Positions 32,010 through 42,313 are shown, counted from the first letter of the stretch. The stretch: DNA of 64,000 nt from Flavobacterium sp. 245 (GCF_004362055.1 NZ_SNXB01000001.1:1-64000), one strand, 5' to 3'. Made by a program: numbers and translations. Notes: generated from the sequence alone by a model not told the origin.

Positions 32010-33485
32010 TTATTTCCACGTAAATGTTCCTACCGATCCTCCATCTAGTGTAACGGTAACCCATTTATCATTGAATTTAATATTGAAAATTTGCATATCT
32101 GATCCGTCGTTTTCAACAATTAAAACTTTAGAACCTGTTGGTGTAACAAAAGCAACATTTTGAAGATTGCCACTAATGTTACTTCCAATTCTAACAGAAC
32201 CAGCCGGAACAAATTTTGAGGCGTGAGCAATAATATAATAAGCAACATTACGCTGAAAACTTTCACTTGAAGTCACCGTCAACGCTCCCTTGCACATATT
32301 ACATCCACCAGCAGTATGAGGCTCAAAAGAACCGTTGTTGGCTAAATTCCATTCTAATGCATTTTTGCTGTAATTTCTCATCGAACCGATAACTACATTT
32401 TTAAGATGCCATTTTAAATCGCCTCCAAATTCACCTGTTGACGAAGTCCACTGTTCAGTGAAATACACATTTTTAGTTGGAAAAGCATTGTAAACATTTG
32501 AAAGAGCGCTGATATCTCCAGCATATAAATGAAATGCAGAACCATCTACAAAAGGAAATGCATCGGCATCAGCCAAAATAGTTTTTGGATAACTAGGCTG
32601 ATCGCAGTTATGGTCATATGCAATAATTTTTGTTTTGATACCAGCCGCCTTAAATGCAGGCCCTAAATTTGTTTTTATAAAATTAGCTTGTTCTAAAGCA
32701 GACATATACATACTTGGGTTATTGCCATCGTGCAACGGCTCATTTTGTGGCGTTACAGCATCAATAGTAATACCTTCAGCTTTCATTTGCTGAATATATT
32801 TCACAAAATATTTCGCATAAACATCATAATATTTTGTTTGTAATTTTCCTCCAATAAAACTGTCTTTGTCTTTCATCCAAAGCGGTGCTGACCATGGAGT
32901 TGCACAAATTAAAATCTTAGGATTAATTGCTAGAATTTCCTTCAAAAGTGCAATTACACCCGCTTTATCCTTATCTAAACTAAATTTTGCTAAATCCAAA
33001 TCAGTTTCGCCTGTTGCAAGATCATCATATGTAAAAGGAGAAGCATTTAAATCTGATGCACCAATACTGATTCTGATATAACTGATTCCAATTGAAGTTT
33101 CGCCTGAGCCGAAAAGTTCCTGCAAAAGAGCACTCTTTTTCGCCGGAATCATTTGATTGATTACATCGGCACTTCCGCCAGTTAGCGTATATCCAAAACC
33201 ATCAACAGTTTGGTATTTTATTGCTTCATCAACTACAATGTTAGGAAACGTATTATAAGTAGTTCCAAACCCTAATGTTGTAGTTTGCTTAGCCAAAAGA
33301 ACACTTTGATTACCTTTTGTCAGCCAGAAATCAACGTCATTTGTTACTGTCACTGGCGGAGTTACAACCGGTGGAGTTACGGGAGGTGGATCTGTAGCAT
33401 CATTTGAAGATGAGCATTTAACTTGAGCAAATATTGCCGAAGCAAAAAATAATGCTTTTATAGTGGTTTTTAAATTGAAGTTCAT
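32010..33485 (-). CDS. GH30 glucanase, pair A (copy 2)
   Basis: This 491-residue protein is a paralogue of the GH30 at 26791-28215. It has TPQNEPLHDGNNPS (acid/base ~E249) and YFTEQWTS (nucleophile ~E344). It has a KCSSS N-terminal Cys with a weak lipobox, then a Pro/Thr/Val-rich linker (PPPVTPPVVTPPVTV) that the other copy lacks. The linker suggests a surface-displayed, flexible enzyme. The two copies differ enough in sequence to have separate specificity. Confidence 0.92.
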   Translation of the reverse strand: MNFNLKTTIKALFFASAIFAQVKCSSSNDATDPPPVTPPVVTPPVTVTNDVDFWLTKGNQSVLLAKQTTTLGFGTTYNTFPNIVVDEAIKYQTVDGFGYTLTGGSADVINQMIPAKKSALLQELFGSGETSIGISYIRISIGASDLNASPFTYDDLATGETDLDLAKFSLDKDKAGVIALLKEILAINPKILICATPWSAPLWMKDKDSFIGGKLQTKYYDVYAKYFVKYIQQMKAEGITIDAVTPQNEPLHDGNNPSMYMSALEQANFIKTNLGPAFKAAGIKTKIIAYDHNCDQPSYPKTILADADAFPFVDGSAFHLYAGDISALSNVYNAFPTKNVYFTEQWTSSTGEFGGDLKWHLKNVVIGSMRNYSKNALEWNLANNGSFEPHTAGGCNMCKGALTVTSSESFQRNVAYYIIAHASKFVPAGSVRIGSNISGNLQNVAFVTPTGSKVLIVENDGSDMQIFNIKFNDKWVTVTLDGGSVGTFTWK

Positions 33486-33513
33486 TTTTATAGTTTTTTA
33501 GTTAATAGTACCG

Positions 33514-34983
33514 CTAGTAAACAATTGTTTGAATAGCGTGTGCCGGAATAGTAATAGTGGTTTTTAAAGCGTTGCTGGTTAAATTGTAAACAACATCTTT
33601 ATCAGATTGGTTCATAACAATAGTGGCAATTTTTCCATCGGTATTTTTAAATGACGTACTTAAAAGGGTTTTATCACTAATGGTCTGTGTTATGCGTTTT
33701 GCATTTGCGCGAATAAATTTTGAGAAATGGCCAATATAGTAATACATTGGTGTATAGATCAGTTCATCCTTTGTAACATCGGCGTGGATTGGTGCAAAAC
33801 AAAAATTGCCTACATGATTTGGTCCTCCATTTTGGTCGAGAAGAATGTTCCAATCTGTCCAGCCTGCTGTTCCGTTATTAAAGTCATTAATCATATTAAG
33901 ACCGTAACGTTCGGCATTTCCCCAAAACTGAAATCTTGTGGCGTCAAATTTTTCAACACAGCCTTCTGTAAATAAAAGCCCTTTATTTGGAAAAGCTTTA
34001 TGAACTTCGCCAACAGATTCAAATCTTGGCGGTCCGCCATTCCAAGTTTCATACCAGTGAAATCCAATTCCCCAGGCAAATTTTGATACTTCAGGATCAG
34101 AGAAAACAAGATTAGCACGTTTTTCCAGCATTTCGCCACGGTTGTGATCCCAAATAATTACGTTTTTTGATGCCAATCCTTCTTTTTGTAAAGTTGGACC
34201 AAGGAAGTTTTTCAGAAAATCTCTTTCGGCTTCAGGAGTGTAAATGCAGGATTCCCATCTTTGTTTAGCCATTGGCTCATTTTGGATGGTTAATCCCCAA
34301 ATTGGAATCCCTTCTTTTTCATATGCATTTATAAATTTTACATAGTAATTAGCCCATGACTGCGCAAATTCTGGCAACAAAACGCCGCCGTGCAAAATAT
34401 CGTTATTGTCTTTCATGAAAGCTGGGGGACTCCACGGACTGACAAATAATGTTAATTTCCCGCCGGCTGTTTCAATTGCTTTTTTTAGAAGTGGAATTCT
34501 GTATTTTCGATCGTGGTCAATACTGAAGGTTTTCAATTCCTTGTCACCGTCGGCAACATAGGTATAACTGTTGCTGCTAAAATCGCAGCTATGAATGTTG
34601 GTTCTGGCTAATGAATAACCAATTCCTTTATCTTTATCGTAGTAAGCGTTTAAAAATTCCTGCTGCTTTTTTGGAGATAATTTGGCAAAAACTTCAGCGC
34701 TTGCATCAGTAATTGCACCTCCAATCCCAAGGAAAGTCTGATCAGTATGTTCAGGATCTACATTGATAGAAACTGATGAAATTGTTTGTTGTGATGTGTT
34801 GTTCGAAATTAAATTATTCGATAGTGATAATTTAAAATTCGTGTTTTCGGCTGTAGTATAAACCGCTATTTTTTTATTTGATTTGGAACCAGAAACCACA
34901 GAAGCATCTGCAATTTTTGATGAATTACAACTAAATTGCAAAATTAGTATTGGGGCGATTAAAATGCTGCTTATGGCTTTCAT
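33514..34983 (-). CDS. GH30 glucanase, pair B (copy 1), lipoprotein form
   Basis: This 489-residue GH30 belongs to a second type. The acid/base Glu is in GLTIQNEPMAKQRWES (about E236) and the nucleophile in LLFTEGCVEKFD (about E340). A lipobox LQFSC (Cys19) marks a lipoprotein. It pairs with the gene at 35076, which has a cleavable signal peptide instead. Such a surface/periplasm split by paralogues is a reasonable inference. Gap to the next GH30 is 28 bases. Confidence 0.92.
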   Translation of the reverse strand: MKAISSILIAPILILQFSCNSSKIADASVVSGSKSNKKIAVYTTAENTNFKLSLSNNLISNNTSQQTISSVSINVDPEHTDQTFLGIGGAITDASAEVFAKLSPKKQQEFLNAYYDKDKGIGYSLARTNIHSCDFSSNSYTYVADGDKELKTFSIDHDRKYRIPLLKKAIETAGGKLTLFVSPWSPPAFMKDNNDILHGGVLLPEFAQSWANYYVKFINAYEKEGIPIWGLTIQNEPMAKQRWESCIYTPEAERDFLKNFLGPTLQKEGLASKNVIIWDHNRGEMLEKRANLVFSDPEVSKFAWGIGFHWYETWNGGPPRFESVGEVHKAFPNKGLLFTEGCVEKFDATRFQFWGNAERYGLNMINDFNNGTAGWTDWNILLDQNGGPNHVGNFCFAPIHADVTKDELIYTPMYYYIGHFSKFIRANAKRITQTISDKTLLSTSFKNTDGKIATIVMNQSDKDVVYNLTSNALKTTITIPAHAIQTIVY

Positions 34984-35025
34984 TATACTTTCAAAAAAAA
35001 CGATTTAATTTAGAAAAAGTAAATT

Positions 35026-35058
35026 GAGGGTCAATTTGGATGATTCAAATCAACCCTC
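35026..35058. repeat. Hairpin between the two pair-B GH30 genes
   Basis: GAGGGTCAATTTG and CAAATCAACCCTC pair imperfectly over 13 bases around a 7-base loop. No T run follows on the minus strand. It may be a transcript-processing or mRNA-stability element separating paralogous genes, which I cannot confirm. Confidence 0.4.
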
Positions 35059-35075
35059 CTTATTTACAAATAATA

Positions 35076-36527
35076 TTAATATACAAGTGTTTGTATAGCA
35101 TGCGCAGGAATCTTAACTACAGTCTTTTCAGCAGCTATAATTAAGTTATAGGTAATCTCTTTATCTGACTGATTCATGACAATTGTTGCCATTGTACCAT
35201 CAGTATTTAAAAATGAAGTACTCAATAAAGCACTTCTGCTTACTGCAGTACTAACACGAACTGCATTTAAGCGAATGAATTTTGAAAAATGTCCTATGTA
35301 ATAATAAGATGGTGTGTAGATCAATTCGCCAGTTGTTGTATCTGCGTGAATTGGTGCAAAACAAAAGTTGCCTACGTGGTTAGGGCCTCCATTTTGATCT
35401 AAAAGAATGTTCCAATCTGTCCAGCCTGCTGTACCATTATTGAAATCATTAATCATCGAAATACCGTATCTCTCACCGTTACCCCAAAACTGATATTTTT
35501 TGGCATCGAATTTTTCAACACATCCTTCAGTAAATAAAAGACCTTTGTTTGGATATGCTTCATTTACTTTTCCAACATTGTCAAACATTGATGCTCCACC
35601 AGACCAAGTTTCGTACCAATGAAATCCCATACCCCAAACATATTTTGAAGCTTCTGGATCAGAATAAATAACATTTGCTCTGTAGTTCATTAAATCACGA
35701 TTGTGATCCCAAACAATGATTTTTACATCACCCAGTTTTTCTTTTTTCAAAGTTGGCCCAAGAAAGTTTTTGATAAAATCTCTTTCGGCTTCAGCGGTAT
35801 AAATACAAGATTCCCAAGTTTGCACTGCCATTGGCTCATTTTGAGTTGAAGTTCCCCAAATTGGAATTCCTTCTTTCTCATATTCTTTTATAAATTTGGC
35901 ATAAAAATTGGCCCAAGTCTGATAATATTCAGGCAATAATGTTCCGCCTTTAAGAACATTTTTATTGTCTTTCATGAAAGCATTTGGCGACCATGGAGCA
36001 ACATACGTTGTTAATTTTCCACCAGCCTTAGCAATAGCTTGTTTGATTAACGGAATACGAAATTGTCTATCATGCTCAATAGAAAAAGTTTTTAAATCCT
36101 TATCGCCTTCTTTGATATAAGAATAGCTTCCACTGCTAAAATCAGAACTCTGTATCGTTGTTCTTAGCAAAGAATAGCCTATCCCTTTTTGTGCATCGTA
36201 ATAAGCATTTAAGAATTCTTGTTGTTTTTCTTTTGAAAGTTTAGCAAAAATTTCGGCACTCGCGTCTGTAATCGCACCACCGATTCCCATAAAAGTCTGG
36301 AACTTTTTTGAAGGCTCAACAAATACAGATGATTCTACTTCAAGAGGCTGTTTTGAGGCTGAAAAAGTTAAATTATCAGTAGAAGTTAATCTTAAATTAG
36401 AATTCTCAGCTGTCGTATATACGGTTACTTTTTTTCCATTGGTTGTAAATTCTTTTTTTGCTTTGGGCTGGGCAAAAGCAGCCACTGAAAACAAAAAACA
36501 TAGAATTTTTAAACTATTATTTTTCAT
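35076..36527 (-). CDS. GH30 glucanase, pair B (copy 2), secreted form
   Basis: The ATG at 36527 (MKNNSLKILCFLFSVAAFAQ) gives 483 residues with a normal signal peptide and no lipobox. An upstream in-frame ATG at 36557 adds only ten residues before it. It is close to the 33514 copy, with GTSTQNEPMAVQTWES and LLFTEGCVEKFDAKK (nucleophile about E334 in this numbering). It is the first enzyme after the SusC-SusD-binding protein block, from which a hairpin with a T tract separates it. Confidence 0.92.
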   Translation of the reverse strand: MKNNSLKILCFLFSVAAFAQPKAKKEFTTNGKKVTVYTTAENSNLRLTSTDNLTFSASKQPLEVESSVFVEPSKKFQTFMGIGGAITDASAEIFAKLSKEKQQEFLNAYYDAQKGIGYSLLRTTIQSSDFSSGSYSYIKEGDKDLKTFSIEHDRQFRIPLIKQAIAKAGGKLTTYVAPWSPNAFMKDNKNVLKGGTLLPEYYQTWANFYAKFIKEYEKEGIPIWGTSTQNEPMAVQTWESCIYTAEAERDFIKNFLGPTLKKEKLGDVKIIVWDHNRDLMNYRANVIYSDPEASKYVWGMGFHWYETWSGGASMFDNVGKVNEAYPNKGLLFTEGCVEKFDAKKYQFWGNGERYGISMINDFNNGTAGWTDWNILLDQNGGPNHVGNFCFAPIHADTTTGELIYTPSYYYIGHFSKFIRLNAVRVSTAVSRSALLSTSFLNTDGTMATIVMNQSDKEITYNLIIAAEKTVVKIPAHAIQTLVY

Positions 36528-36597
36528 TCTTTCCTTATTATTAAATTCGAAATACAAGTTCTCAGAAAACTCACTTTCTGACAGCTTAAGGAAGGAT

Positions 36598-36637
36598 TTA
36601 AAAAATAGCCCATACTCATAACGATTATGGGCTATTT
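36598..36637 (-). terminator. Possible intra-operon terminator between binding protein and enzymes
   Basis: On the minus strand AAATAGCCCATA and TATGGGCTATTT pair over 12 bases, and a run of six T ends the stem. It lies after the SusC-SusD-binding protein block and before the GH30 run. It could set stoichiometry, giving more transport proteins than enzymes. Confidence 0.6.
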
Positions 36638-36667
36638 ACAACCAAACTTAAACTTAACTTAACTTTA

Positions 36668-37525
36668 TTATTTTCCGCGTAATTCCACGCCTTTGATTGT
36701 GATACCGCCAGGAGCAATTCCACCACCGCATCTAATCATTAAATAAATTTTACCTGTAATATCAAATTTTACAACATTACTGATTTTATCTAGTTTTGCA
36801 TTTTTAGTACATCCTATAGCAGATAATTTACCAGAAACTGGAGTGTTTCCACAACCATCCCAAGTATTTAGACCCATTACTTTTCCTCCATCGGCGTAAT
36901 CTCCAGTAATTGTTGCAGGGTCAACTTTACCAGCATAAACTTCAAACCACATATCTTTTGAAGCACCGCCAGAAACAACCATGTCAATTGTATATTCTTT
37001 GTCTTTAATAACATCGATTGCCTGATAGATTCCAGCATGACCACCGTTTACAGTAGCACCTTTTGCACTATATGTCCAATCTGCGCCTGCACCATAAATA
37101 ACTTTTTTCCAGTTAGCTTGATCAGCAGCAGTTGCGAAAGAACCACCTTTTACAAGGTTACCTTTTACAGGATCTGAAGTTGCAACAACAACTTGAGTAC
37201 TTGCAGTACCCAAAGCTCCTCCTGCTCCAACAGCTGTGTGTGTAATTGTGTAAGTTCCTGCATCTGGAAGAACAATAGTTTCAGTCATTTTTCCTGGCGA
37301 AGCACCAGTTCCAGTATCCCACATTGATGAGATTACACCTTTAGGCTGCGCAACTGCAAGGTAAGTGTTTACTGCACCAGCAACTGGTGTAAAAGTAAAC
37401 GAAGCATCAACGTTTGAAGCAACTAAAGTATTTGGATTTACTTCATCATCGCAACTTGTTAGTGTTCCTAATGCTAAAGCTAGCATTAGGTATACACTTC
37501 TTTTTATATTTATATTTAGGTTCAT
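36668..37525 (-). CDS. PKD-domain surface lipoprotein (glycan-binding, SusE-position)
   Basis: This 285-residue lipoprotein has a lipobox LTSC (Cys25). A PKD-like domain (~38-115, PDAGTYTITHTAVG) is followed by a CBM4/CBM9-type jelly roll (~120-285). The pattern KGGSFATAADQANWKK ... GIYQAIDVIKDKEYTIDMVVSG is typical of that family. In position it replaces SusE/F, and probably binds the target glucan at the cell surface. It follows susD by 27 bases. No enzymatic motif is seen. Confidence 0.82.
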   Translation of the reverse strand: MNLNINIKRSVYLMLALALGTLTSCDDEVNPNTLVASNVDASFTFTPVAGAVNTYLAVAQPKGVISSMWDTGTGASPGKMTETIVLPDAGTYTITHTAVGAGGALGTASTQVVVATSDPVKGNLVKGGSFATAADQANWKKVIYGAGADWTYSAKGATVNGGHAGIYQAIDVIKDKEYTIDMVVSGGASKDMWFEVYAGKVDPATITGDYADGGKVMGLNTWDGCGNTPVSGKLSAIGCTKNAKLDKISNVVKFDITGKIYLMIRCGGGIAPGGITIKGVELRGK

Positions 37526-37552
37526 TTTTTTCGGTTTTTTTGGTTAATTCTA

Positions 37553-39058
37553 CTATTGATAGTTAGGATTTTGTTTCAATTTAGTACCATTAAGTTCAGT
37601 GTATGGTATTGGGAAAATTTCATCTGTACCAGCATTGAAACCTCTGTCAGATAATGCAGCAGCTGCATCTCCCCATCTTACTAAATCAAAAAATCTATGT
37701 CCTTCACCAGCTAATTCCATTCTTCTTTCAGCTTTGATAGCGTCTAAAGTTACAGGAACAGATGCCAAACCAACTCTAGCTCTAACTGCATCAAGCAATG
37801 CTTGCGCTCTAGGCCCAGAACCTAATGCTTCTGCCTCCATTAAGTAAGTATCAGCAAGTCTGATGATGTAAGAATCTTGTTTGTAGTTTAACTCCGCAGC
37901 ACCTCCACCTGTACGAACATCAGCTGTTCTTGGAAGGAATTTGTTCAAGAAATAACCTGTGTCTTGGTAACCTCCGATATAGTCAGCTTCACCTGCAGTT
38001 TTAAGTGCTTTTACGTCAAGAATTGTAGCTGCAAAACGTGGATCGTTTTTCATGAAATCGTACAATTTTTGAGTAGGAACACTAAAACTCCATCCTGCTG
38101 GAAGATCTGGCGCGTTAGATCCTTTTTTAGAATAACCTCTAGGTCCAACCATAACGTTTAATGAGTTTCCTTCATCTCTTCCAGAACCCCAGAAATCCCA
38201 GTTTGAGTTACCTGCACTAGAGTGAGATACTTCAATTAAAGACTCTGCATTGAATTTGTTAGCCACTACCCATAAATCACTGAATTTAGCAAGCAATTTA
38301 TTTCCGTATTGATTTGTCTGTCCTGGAGTTCCATTTACTTGAGCCAAAACTGCAGCTGCATCAGCTTTTTTACCTTCAAATAAATATACTTTTCCTAGTA
38401 ATGCTTGTGCAGCACCTTTATTAAATCTTCCACCTTCAGTTGCTACATCAACCGTATTTGGCAAAGCAGGAATTGCTTCAAGCAAATCTTTTTCGATTTG
38501 TGCGTAAACTGCTTCTGGCGTAGCTTGTTCTGGGCTGTAAATAGTACCAGTGTTCAAAGGCTCCAAGATTAAAGGAATATTTTTAAACAATCTTACCAAA
38601 TTGAAGTAGTAAAGAGCACGAAGTGTTTTTGCTTCTGCAATAAATCTCGTTTTCTTATTAGCATCCATAGTGGCAGCTGGAATTTTTTCAATCAAAATGT
38701 TTGCTCTAGAAACACCTTGGTAATGATCACTCCAAAAACTTCCCGGAATAAGTATAGAGCTAAGCGAGTGTGTAGAGAAATTTTGAATTCCAGTTCCATC
38801 TGTAGGACCTCCTCCACCAGCATAGAAATCATCAGATCCAGCATTTAGCATTGCTACTAAGTTTTCAAAACCACCAGTATTTTTTCTAATTGGATCATAG
38901 GTTCCAATCAAAGCGGCATAACACTCTGATTCATTAGAAAAGTAAGTACTAGTATCGAATTTTCCTTGCGGGTCAATGGTTACGAAATCTTCAGAACAAG
39001 ATCCTAAAGCTGCCATTGCCAATGCAATATATATGTATTTAAAATTTTTAGTTTTCAT
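37553..39058 (-). CDS. SusD/RagB family outer-membrane glycan-binding lipoprotein
   Basis: This 501-residue lipoprotein has a lipobox (ALGSCSED, Cys21). SusD TPR-like helices and the C-terminal SusD motif DAVRARVGLASVPVTLDAIKAERRMELAGEGHRFFDLVRWGDA are present. It forms the lid on the SusC transporter and captures oligosaccharides at the surface. It lies 14 bases after the SusC stop. The binding specificity is inferred from the surrounding glucanase genes, not from its own residues. Confidence 0.95.
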   Translation of the reverse strand: MKTKNFKYIYIALAMAALGSCSEDFVTIDPQGKFDTSTYFSNESECYAALIGTYDPIRKNTGGFENLVAMLNAGSDDFYAGGGGPTDGTGIQNFSTHSLSSILIPGSFWSDHYQGVSRANILIEKIPAATMDANKKTRFIAEAKTLRALYYFNLVRLFKNIPLILEPLNTGTIYSPEQATPEAVYAQIEKDLLEAIPALPNTVDVATEGGRFNKGAAQALLGKVYLFEGKKADAAAVLAQVNGTPGQTNQYGNKLLAKFSDLWVVANKFNAESLIEVSHSSAGNSNWDFWGSGRDEGNSLNVMVGPRGYSKKGSNAPDLPAGWSFSVPTQKLYDFMKNDPRFAATILDVKALKTAGEADYIGGYQDTGYFLNKFLPRTADVRTGGGAAELNYKQDSYIIRLADTYLMEAEALGSGPRAQALLDAVRARVGLASVPVTLDAIKAERRMELAGEGHRFFDLVRWGDAAAALSDRGFNAGTDEIFPIPYTELNGTKLKQNPNYQ

Positions 39059-39072
39059 AATTCTTTAATTTT

Positions 39073-42000
39073 TTAAAATTGAATGTTTGCACCAAACAGA
39101 ATCGATCTAGCTTGTGGATAAACTCCTTTATCTACTCCATAAACCTGACCTCCAATTTCTGGGTCATATCCAGTATATTTCGTGAAAGTGACTAAGTTTT
39201 CTCCTGTTAGGTAGAAACGAACTTTATCAGCACCAATTTTAGAAGATATACTACCTGGCATTGTGTATCCAAGTTGAACAATTTTTAAACGTAAGTAATT
39301 ACCATTTTCTAAATAAAAATCAGACATGTTAGTGAAGTTTTTATTTGGATCATTATTACTTAATCTTGGATAATCATTTGAAGTTCCTTCACCAACCCAA
39401 CGCTCTAAAGCTTTAGTCTGGTAGTTTGCATTCAAGATATCAAGTCTTCTTAAACCTTGGAAAATTTTACTTCCTGCAGATCCTTGAGCAAATGCCATGA
39501 AATCAAAGTTTTTGTAATCTAAGTTCACAGTAAGACCAAAAGTATATTTAGGCAAGTTAGTTCCTAAGAATTGTTTATCATCATCAGAAATAGCTCCGTC
39601 ACCATTTGAATCTACCCAACGGAAATCTCCAGGTCTAGCATTTGGTTGGATTAAACCACCTGATGCGTTTTTGTAAGCTGCAACTTCGCCTTCATTTTGG
39701 AAAATTCCAGCAGTTTTGTAACCATAGAATTCATTGAAAGAGTGTCCTACTTGAGTTCTTGTTACAGGTCCCATAGACTGGAAAGAAGCATCACCAACAA
39801 TGTAGTTTGTAGATGAACCTACATAAGTGATTTCATTTTTTAAGTAAGCAACGTTACCATTAACTCCTAAGTTAAAGTCACCAAGTCTTTTCTTGTAACC
39901 TAATTCAATCTCAAAACCGCTGTTATTCATATCTGCAATGTTTGCAGAAGGAGCGTCAACAACTCCTACATATCCAGGGATAACAACATTTCTTAAGATT
40001 CCTGTAGTTGTTTTTTTGTAGTAATCTGCAGTAAGTGTGAAATCATTGAAAAGTTTTGCATCAAGACCAATTGTTGTTTGTGCAGTTTCTTCCCAACCTA
40101 AATCAGCATTTGGCAAAGTAGAGTTTCCGTAACCAGTTGTAATATTACCAGTGTTTCCAACTGCATAGTTATAACCTCCAACAACTAAAGCTCTATATTT
40201 GAAATCATCGATGTTATCGTTACCAACAACTCCGTAACCTCCACGTAATTTTAATGTATTAACCACATTATTTTCTTTCCAGAATCCTTCTTTAGAAATA
40301 ACCCATCCTAAAGAGAATGAAGGGAAAACTCCGAATTTTTTGTTTTCACCAAAACGAGTTGATCCATCACGACGAACGATTCCAGTGAAAAGGTATTTCT
40401 CTTGAAAATCGTAGTTAGCACGCAAGAATAATGAAGCCAATTTGTGCTCAGTTTTATCACTTGTTGATGTCGATCTATCAGTCTGTGGAATATCGAAGTT
40501 CCAAGAAGCATCTCTGTAGCTTGTTATTGGAAGACCAAACATTGTAGTATTAACAGTAGTACCAATATTTTCAACATAAGCACCTTGTCCAGCTAATACA
40601 TTTACAGTATGATCACCAAATTTATTAGAATAAGTCAAAATGTTTTCAAGAGTCCAAGCAAATGATTTCTCATTATTCTGATTGAAATTGTTTCTATCCG
40701 CTTTAACGTTTGGATTCAAGAAGAAAACAGGAGTAAATGCCTGACTTCCCCAGTAAGCTAATTTACCACCAAGTGTAGTTCTAAATTTTAAATGAGATGT
40801 AATGTTAGCCTCTAAGTAAGCGTTTCCAACAAAATCATCAGACCAGTTATAGCCACCTAATCTTGTTTGAGTATAAGCCAATGGGTTGCTCATCTCTTGC
40901 TGAACTAAAGTAGAGATTCCGTAAGGGTTTCCATTTGCGTCTCTAACAACATTTGGATTTGTATAAAAACCTGTATTAGTAATAGCAGGGTCTGTTTCAA
41001 CTAATGGAGTAATAGGATCTAAGTTGATTGCAGAACTTAAAGGTCCTCCAAACTCACTATTTGTGTTTCCAAGTGAAGCAGATTTTTGGTGTGTATATCC
41101 AAAAGTTTGTCCGAAAGTAAAATACTCCGAAATTTTATGAGTTGAGTTTAAACGGAAATTTTTCTTTGTATAGTTAGAAATATCAGTTGTAACAATACCT
41201 TCTTGATCTTGGATTCCGAAAGAAGCATAAAAAGTAGATTTTTCACCACCACCGCTGAAGCTTAATTCGTGCGTGTATCTGAAAGCTGATTTATTGAAAA
41301 TTGCATCTTGCCAATCAGTACCTTTACCTAAAGCAGACGGATTTGCATATTTAATAGGACCACCATCAGCTAAAGATTTTTCATTCATAATTGCACCATA
41401 CTGAGTAGCATTAAGCATATTTAATACTTTAGCTGGAGCAGAAACACCTGCAAATCCATTATAGTTTACAGAAATTTTACCTGATTTACCTTTTTTAGTA
41501 GTAACCAAGATAACTCCAGTTGCAGCACGAGTTCCATAAATCGCAGCCGAAGCAGCATCTTTAAGAACCTCAATAGATTCGATATCACTTTGATTGATGA
41601 AACCAATTGCACCAGCATCTACTGCAATACCATCAATAACCCATAGAGGATCATTTCCACCTTCTCTAAAAGTAGTTATACCTCTAATACGTACCTTCGA
41701 AGCTGAACCTGGCTGTCCAGAAGTAGAAGCAACAGAAACCCCTGCAACTCTACCTTGTAAAGACTGTTCAACGCGCCCGTTTGGTACTTTCTCTAAATCT
41801 GCAGCTTTAACACTAGAAATTGCTCCAGTAACTACTGATTTCTTTTGAGTACCGTATCCAACAACCACAACCTCATTTAATGACTGTGATTCTGGTTTTA
41901 ATTGAAAATTAATTTTTGTCCTTCCGTTTACAGCTTCGCTAATTGTGCTGTAACCAATAAAAGTAACTGTCAAAACACCATTTGACGGTACTTGAATCTG

Positions 42001-42183
42001 GAATTTTCCATCAAAGTCTGATGCAGTAGACTTTTTTGTACCTTTTAATACAATAGTTGCACCAGGAACTGGCATTCCACTCTCATCATTTATTATTCCG
42101 TTTACCGTGACATCCTGAGCCACAGCTATAACCGAGAATAACAGAGATGAAATACAAAAAATAAGTAATTTTGTTAATTTCAT
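39073..42183 (-). CDS. SusC/RagA family TonB-linked oligosaccharide transporter
   Basis: This 1036-residue protein has a signal peptide (FSVIAVAQ). A CarboxypepD_reg-like domain (~24-105: GIINDESGMPVPGATIVLKG) is followed by the plug (VVVGYGTQKKSVVTGAISSV, then IRIRGITTFREGGNDPLWVIDGI) and a 22-strand barrel ending in ILFGANIQF. It imports glucan oligomers with energy from TonB. It is the first gene of the PUL's minus-strand transcript, with 345 bases of regulatory DNA before it, shared with the divergent regulator. Confidence 0.95.
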   Translation of the reverse strand: MKLTKLLIFCISSLLFSVIAVAQDVTVNGIINDESGMPVPGATIVLKGTKKSTASDFDGKFQIQVPSNGVLTVTFIGYSTISEAVNGRTKINFQLKPESQSLNEVVVVGYGTQKKSVVTGAISSVKAADLEKVPNGRVEQSLQGRVAGVSVASTSGQPGSASKVRIRGITTFREGGNDPLWVIDGIAVDAGAIGFINQSDIESIEVLKDAASAAIYGTRAATGVILVTTKKGKSGKISVNYNGFAGVSAPAKVLNMLNATQYGAIMNEKSLADGGPIKYANPSALGKGTDWQDAIFNKSAFRYTHELSFSGGGEKSTFYASFGIQDQEGIVTTDISNYTKKNFRLNSTHKISEYFTFGQTFGYTHQKSASLGNTNSEFGGPLSSAINLDPITPLVETDPAITNTGFYTNPNVVRDANGNPYGISTLVQQEMSNPLAYTQTRLGGYNWSDDFVGNAYLEANITSHLKFRTTLGGKLAYWGSQAFTPVFFLNPNVKADRNNFNQNNEKSFAWTLENILTYSNKFGDHTVNVLAGQGAYVENIGTTVNTTMFGLPITSYRDASWNFDIPQTDRSTSTSDKTEHKLASLFLRANYDFQEKYLFTGIVRRDGSTRFGENKKFGVFPSFSLGWVISKEGFWKENNVVNTLKLRGGYGVVGNDNIDDFKYRALVVGGYNYAVGNTGNITTGYGNSTLPNADLGWEETAQTTIGLDAKLFNDFTLTADYYKKTTTGILRNVVIPGYVGVVDAPSANIADMNNSGFEIELGYKKRLGDFNLGVNGNVAYLKNEITYVGSSTNYIVGDASFQSMGPVTRTQVGHSFNEFYGYKTAGIFQNEGEVAAYKNASGGLIQPNARPGDFRWVDSNGDGAISDDDKQFLGTNLPKYTFGLTVNLDYKNFDFMAFAQGSAGSKIFQGLRRLDILNANYQTKALERWVGEGTSNDYPRLSNNDPNKNFTNMSDFYLENGNYLRLKIVQLGYTMPGSISSKIGADKVRFYLTGENLVTFTKYTGYDPEIGGQVYGVDKGVYPQARSILFGANIQF

Positions 42184-42218
42184 TTTTCTAAAAATTTTGG
42201 TTAATTAATTAGTAATTT

Positions 42219-42226
42219 GATGCAAT
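42219..42226 (-). promoter_or_regulatory. Weak -7 candidate (TATTATTG) for susC
   Basis: On the minus strand TATTATTG differs from TAnnTTTG by one base. With a start near 42212 the leader would be about 30 bases. The repeats at 42263-42313 would then lie at about -50 to -100. Confidence 0.35.
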
Positions 42227-42262
42227 AATAATGTTATTTTTTTACTATTAGCAAGTAAAATT

Positions 42263-42313
42263 CACTACAAAAACACATCAAGTCAATTTTTTATACATTA
42301 CAAAAACACATCA
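42263..42313. promoter_or_regulatory. Direct repeats CACTACAAAAACACATCA in the divergent PUL promoter
   Basis: CACTACAAAAACACATCA (42263-42280) and CATTACAAAAACACATCA (42296-42313) differ by one base and are 33 bp apart, about three helical turns. Shorter matches CACTACA occur at 42394-42400 and 42477-42483, nearer the regulator gene. The regulator's HTH may bind these sites. Apart from these, the 345-base gap contains only AT-rich promoter DNA. Confidence 0.6.
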
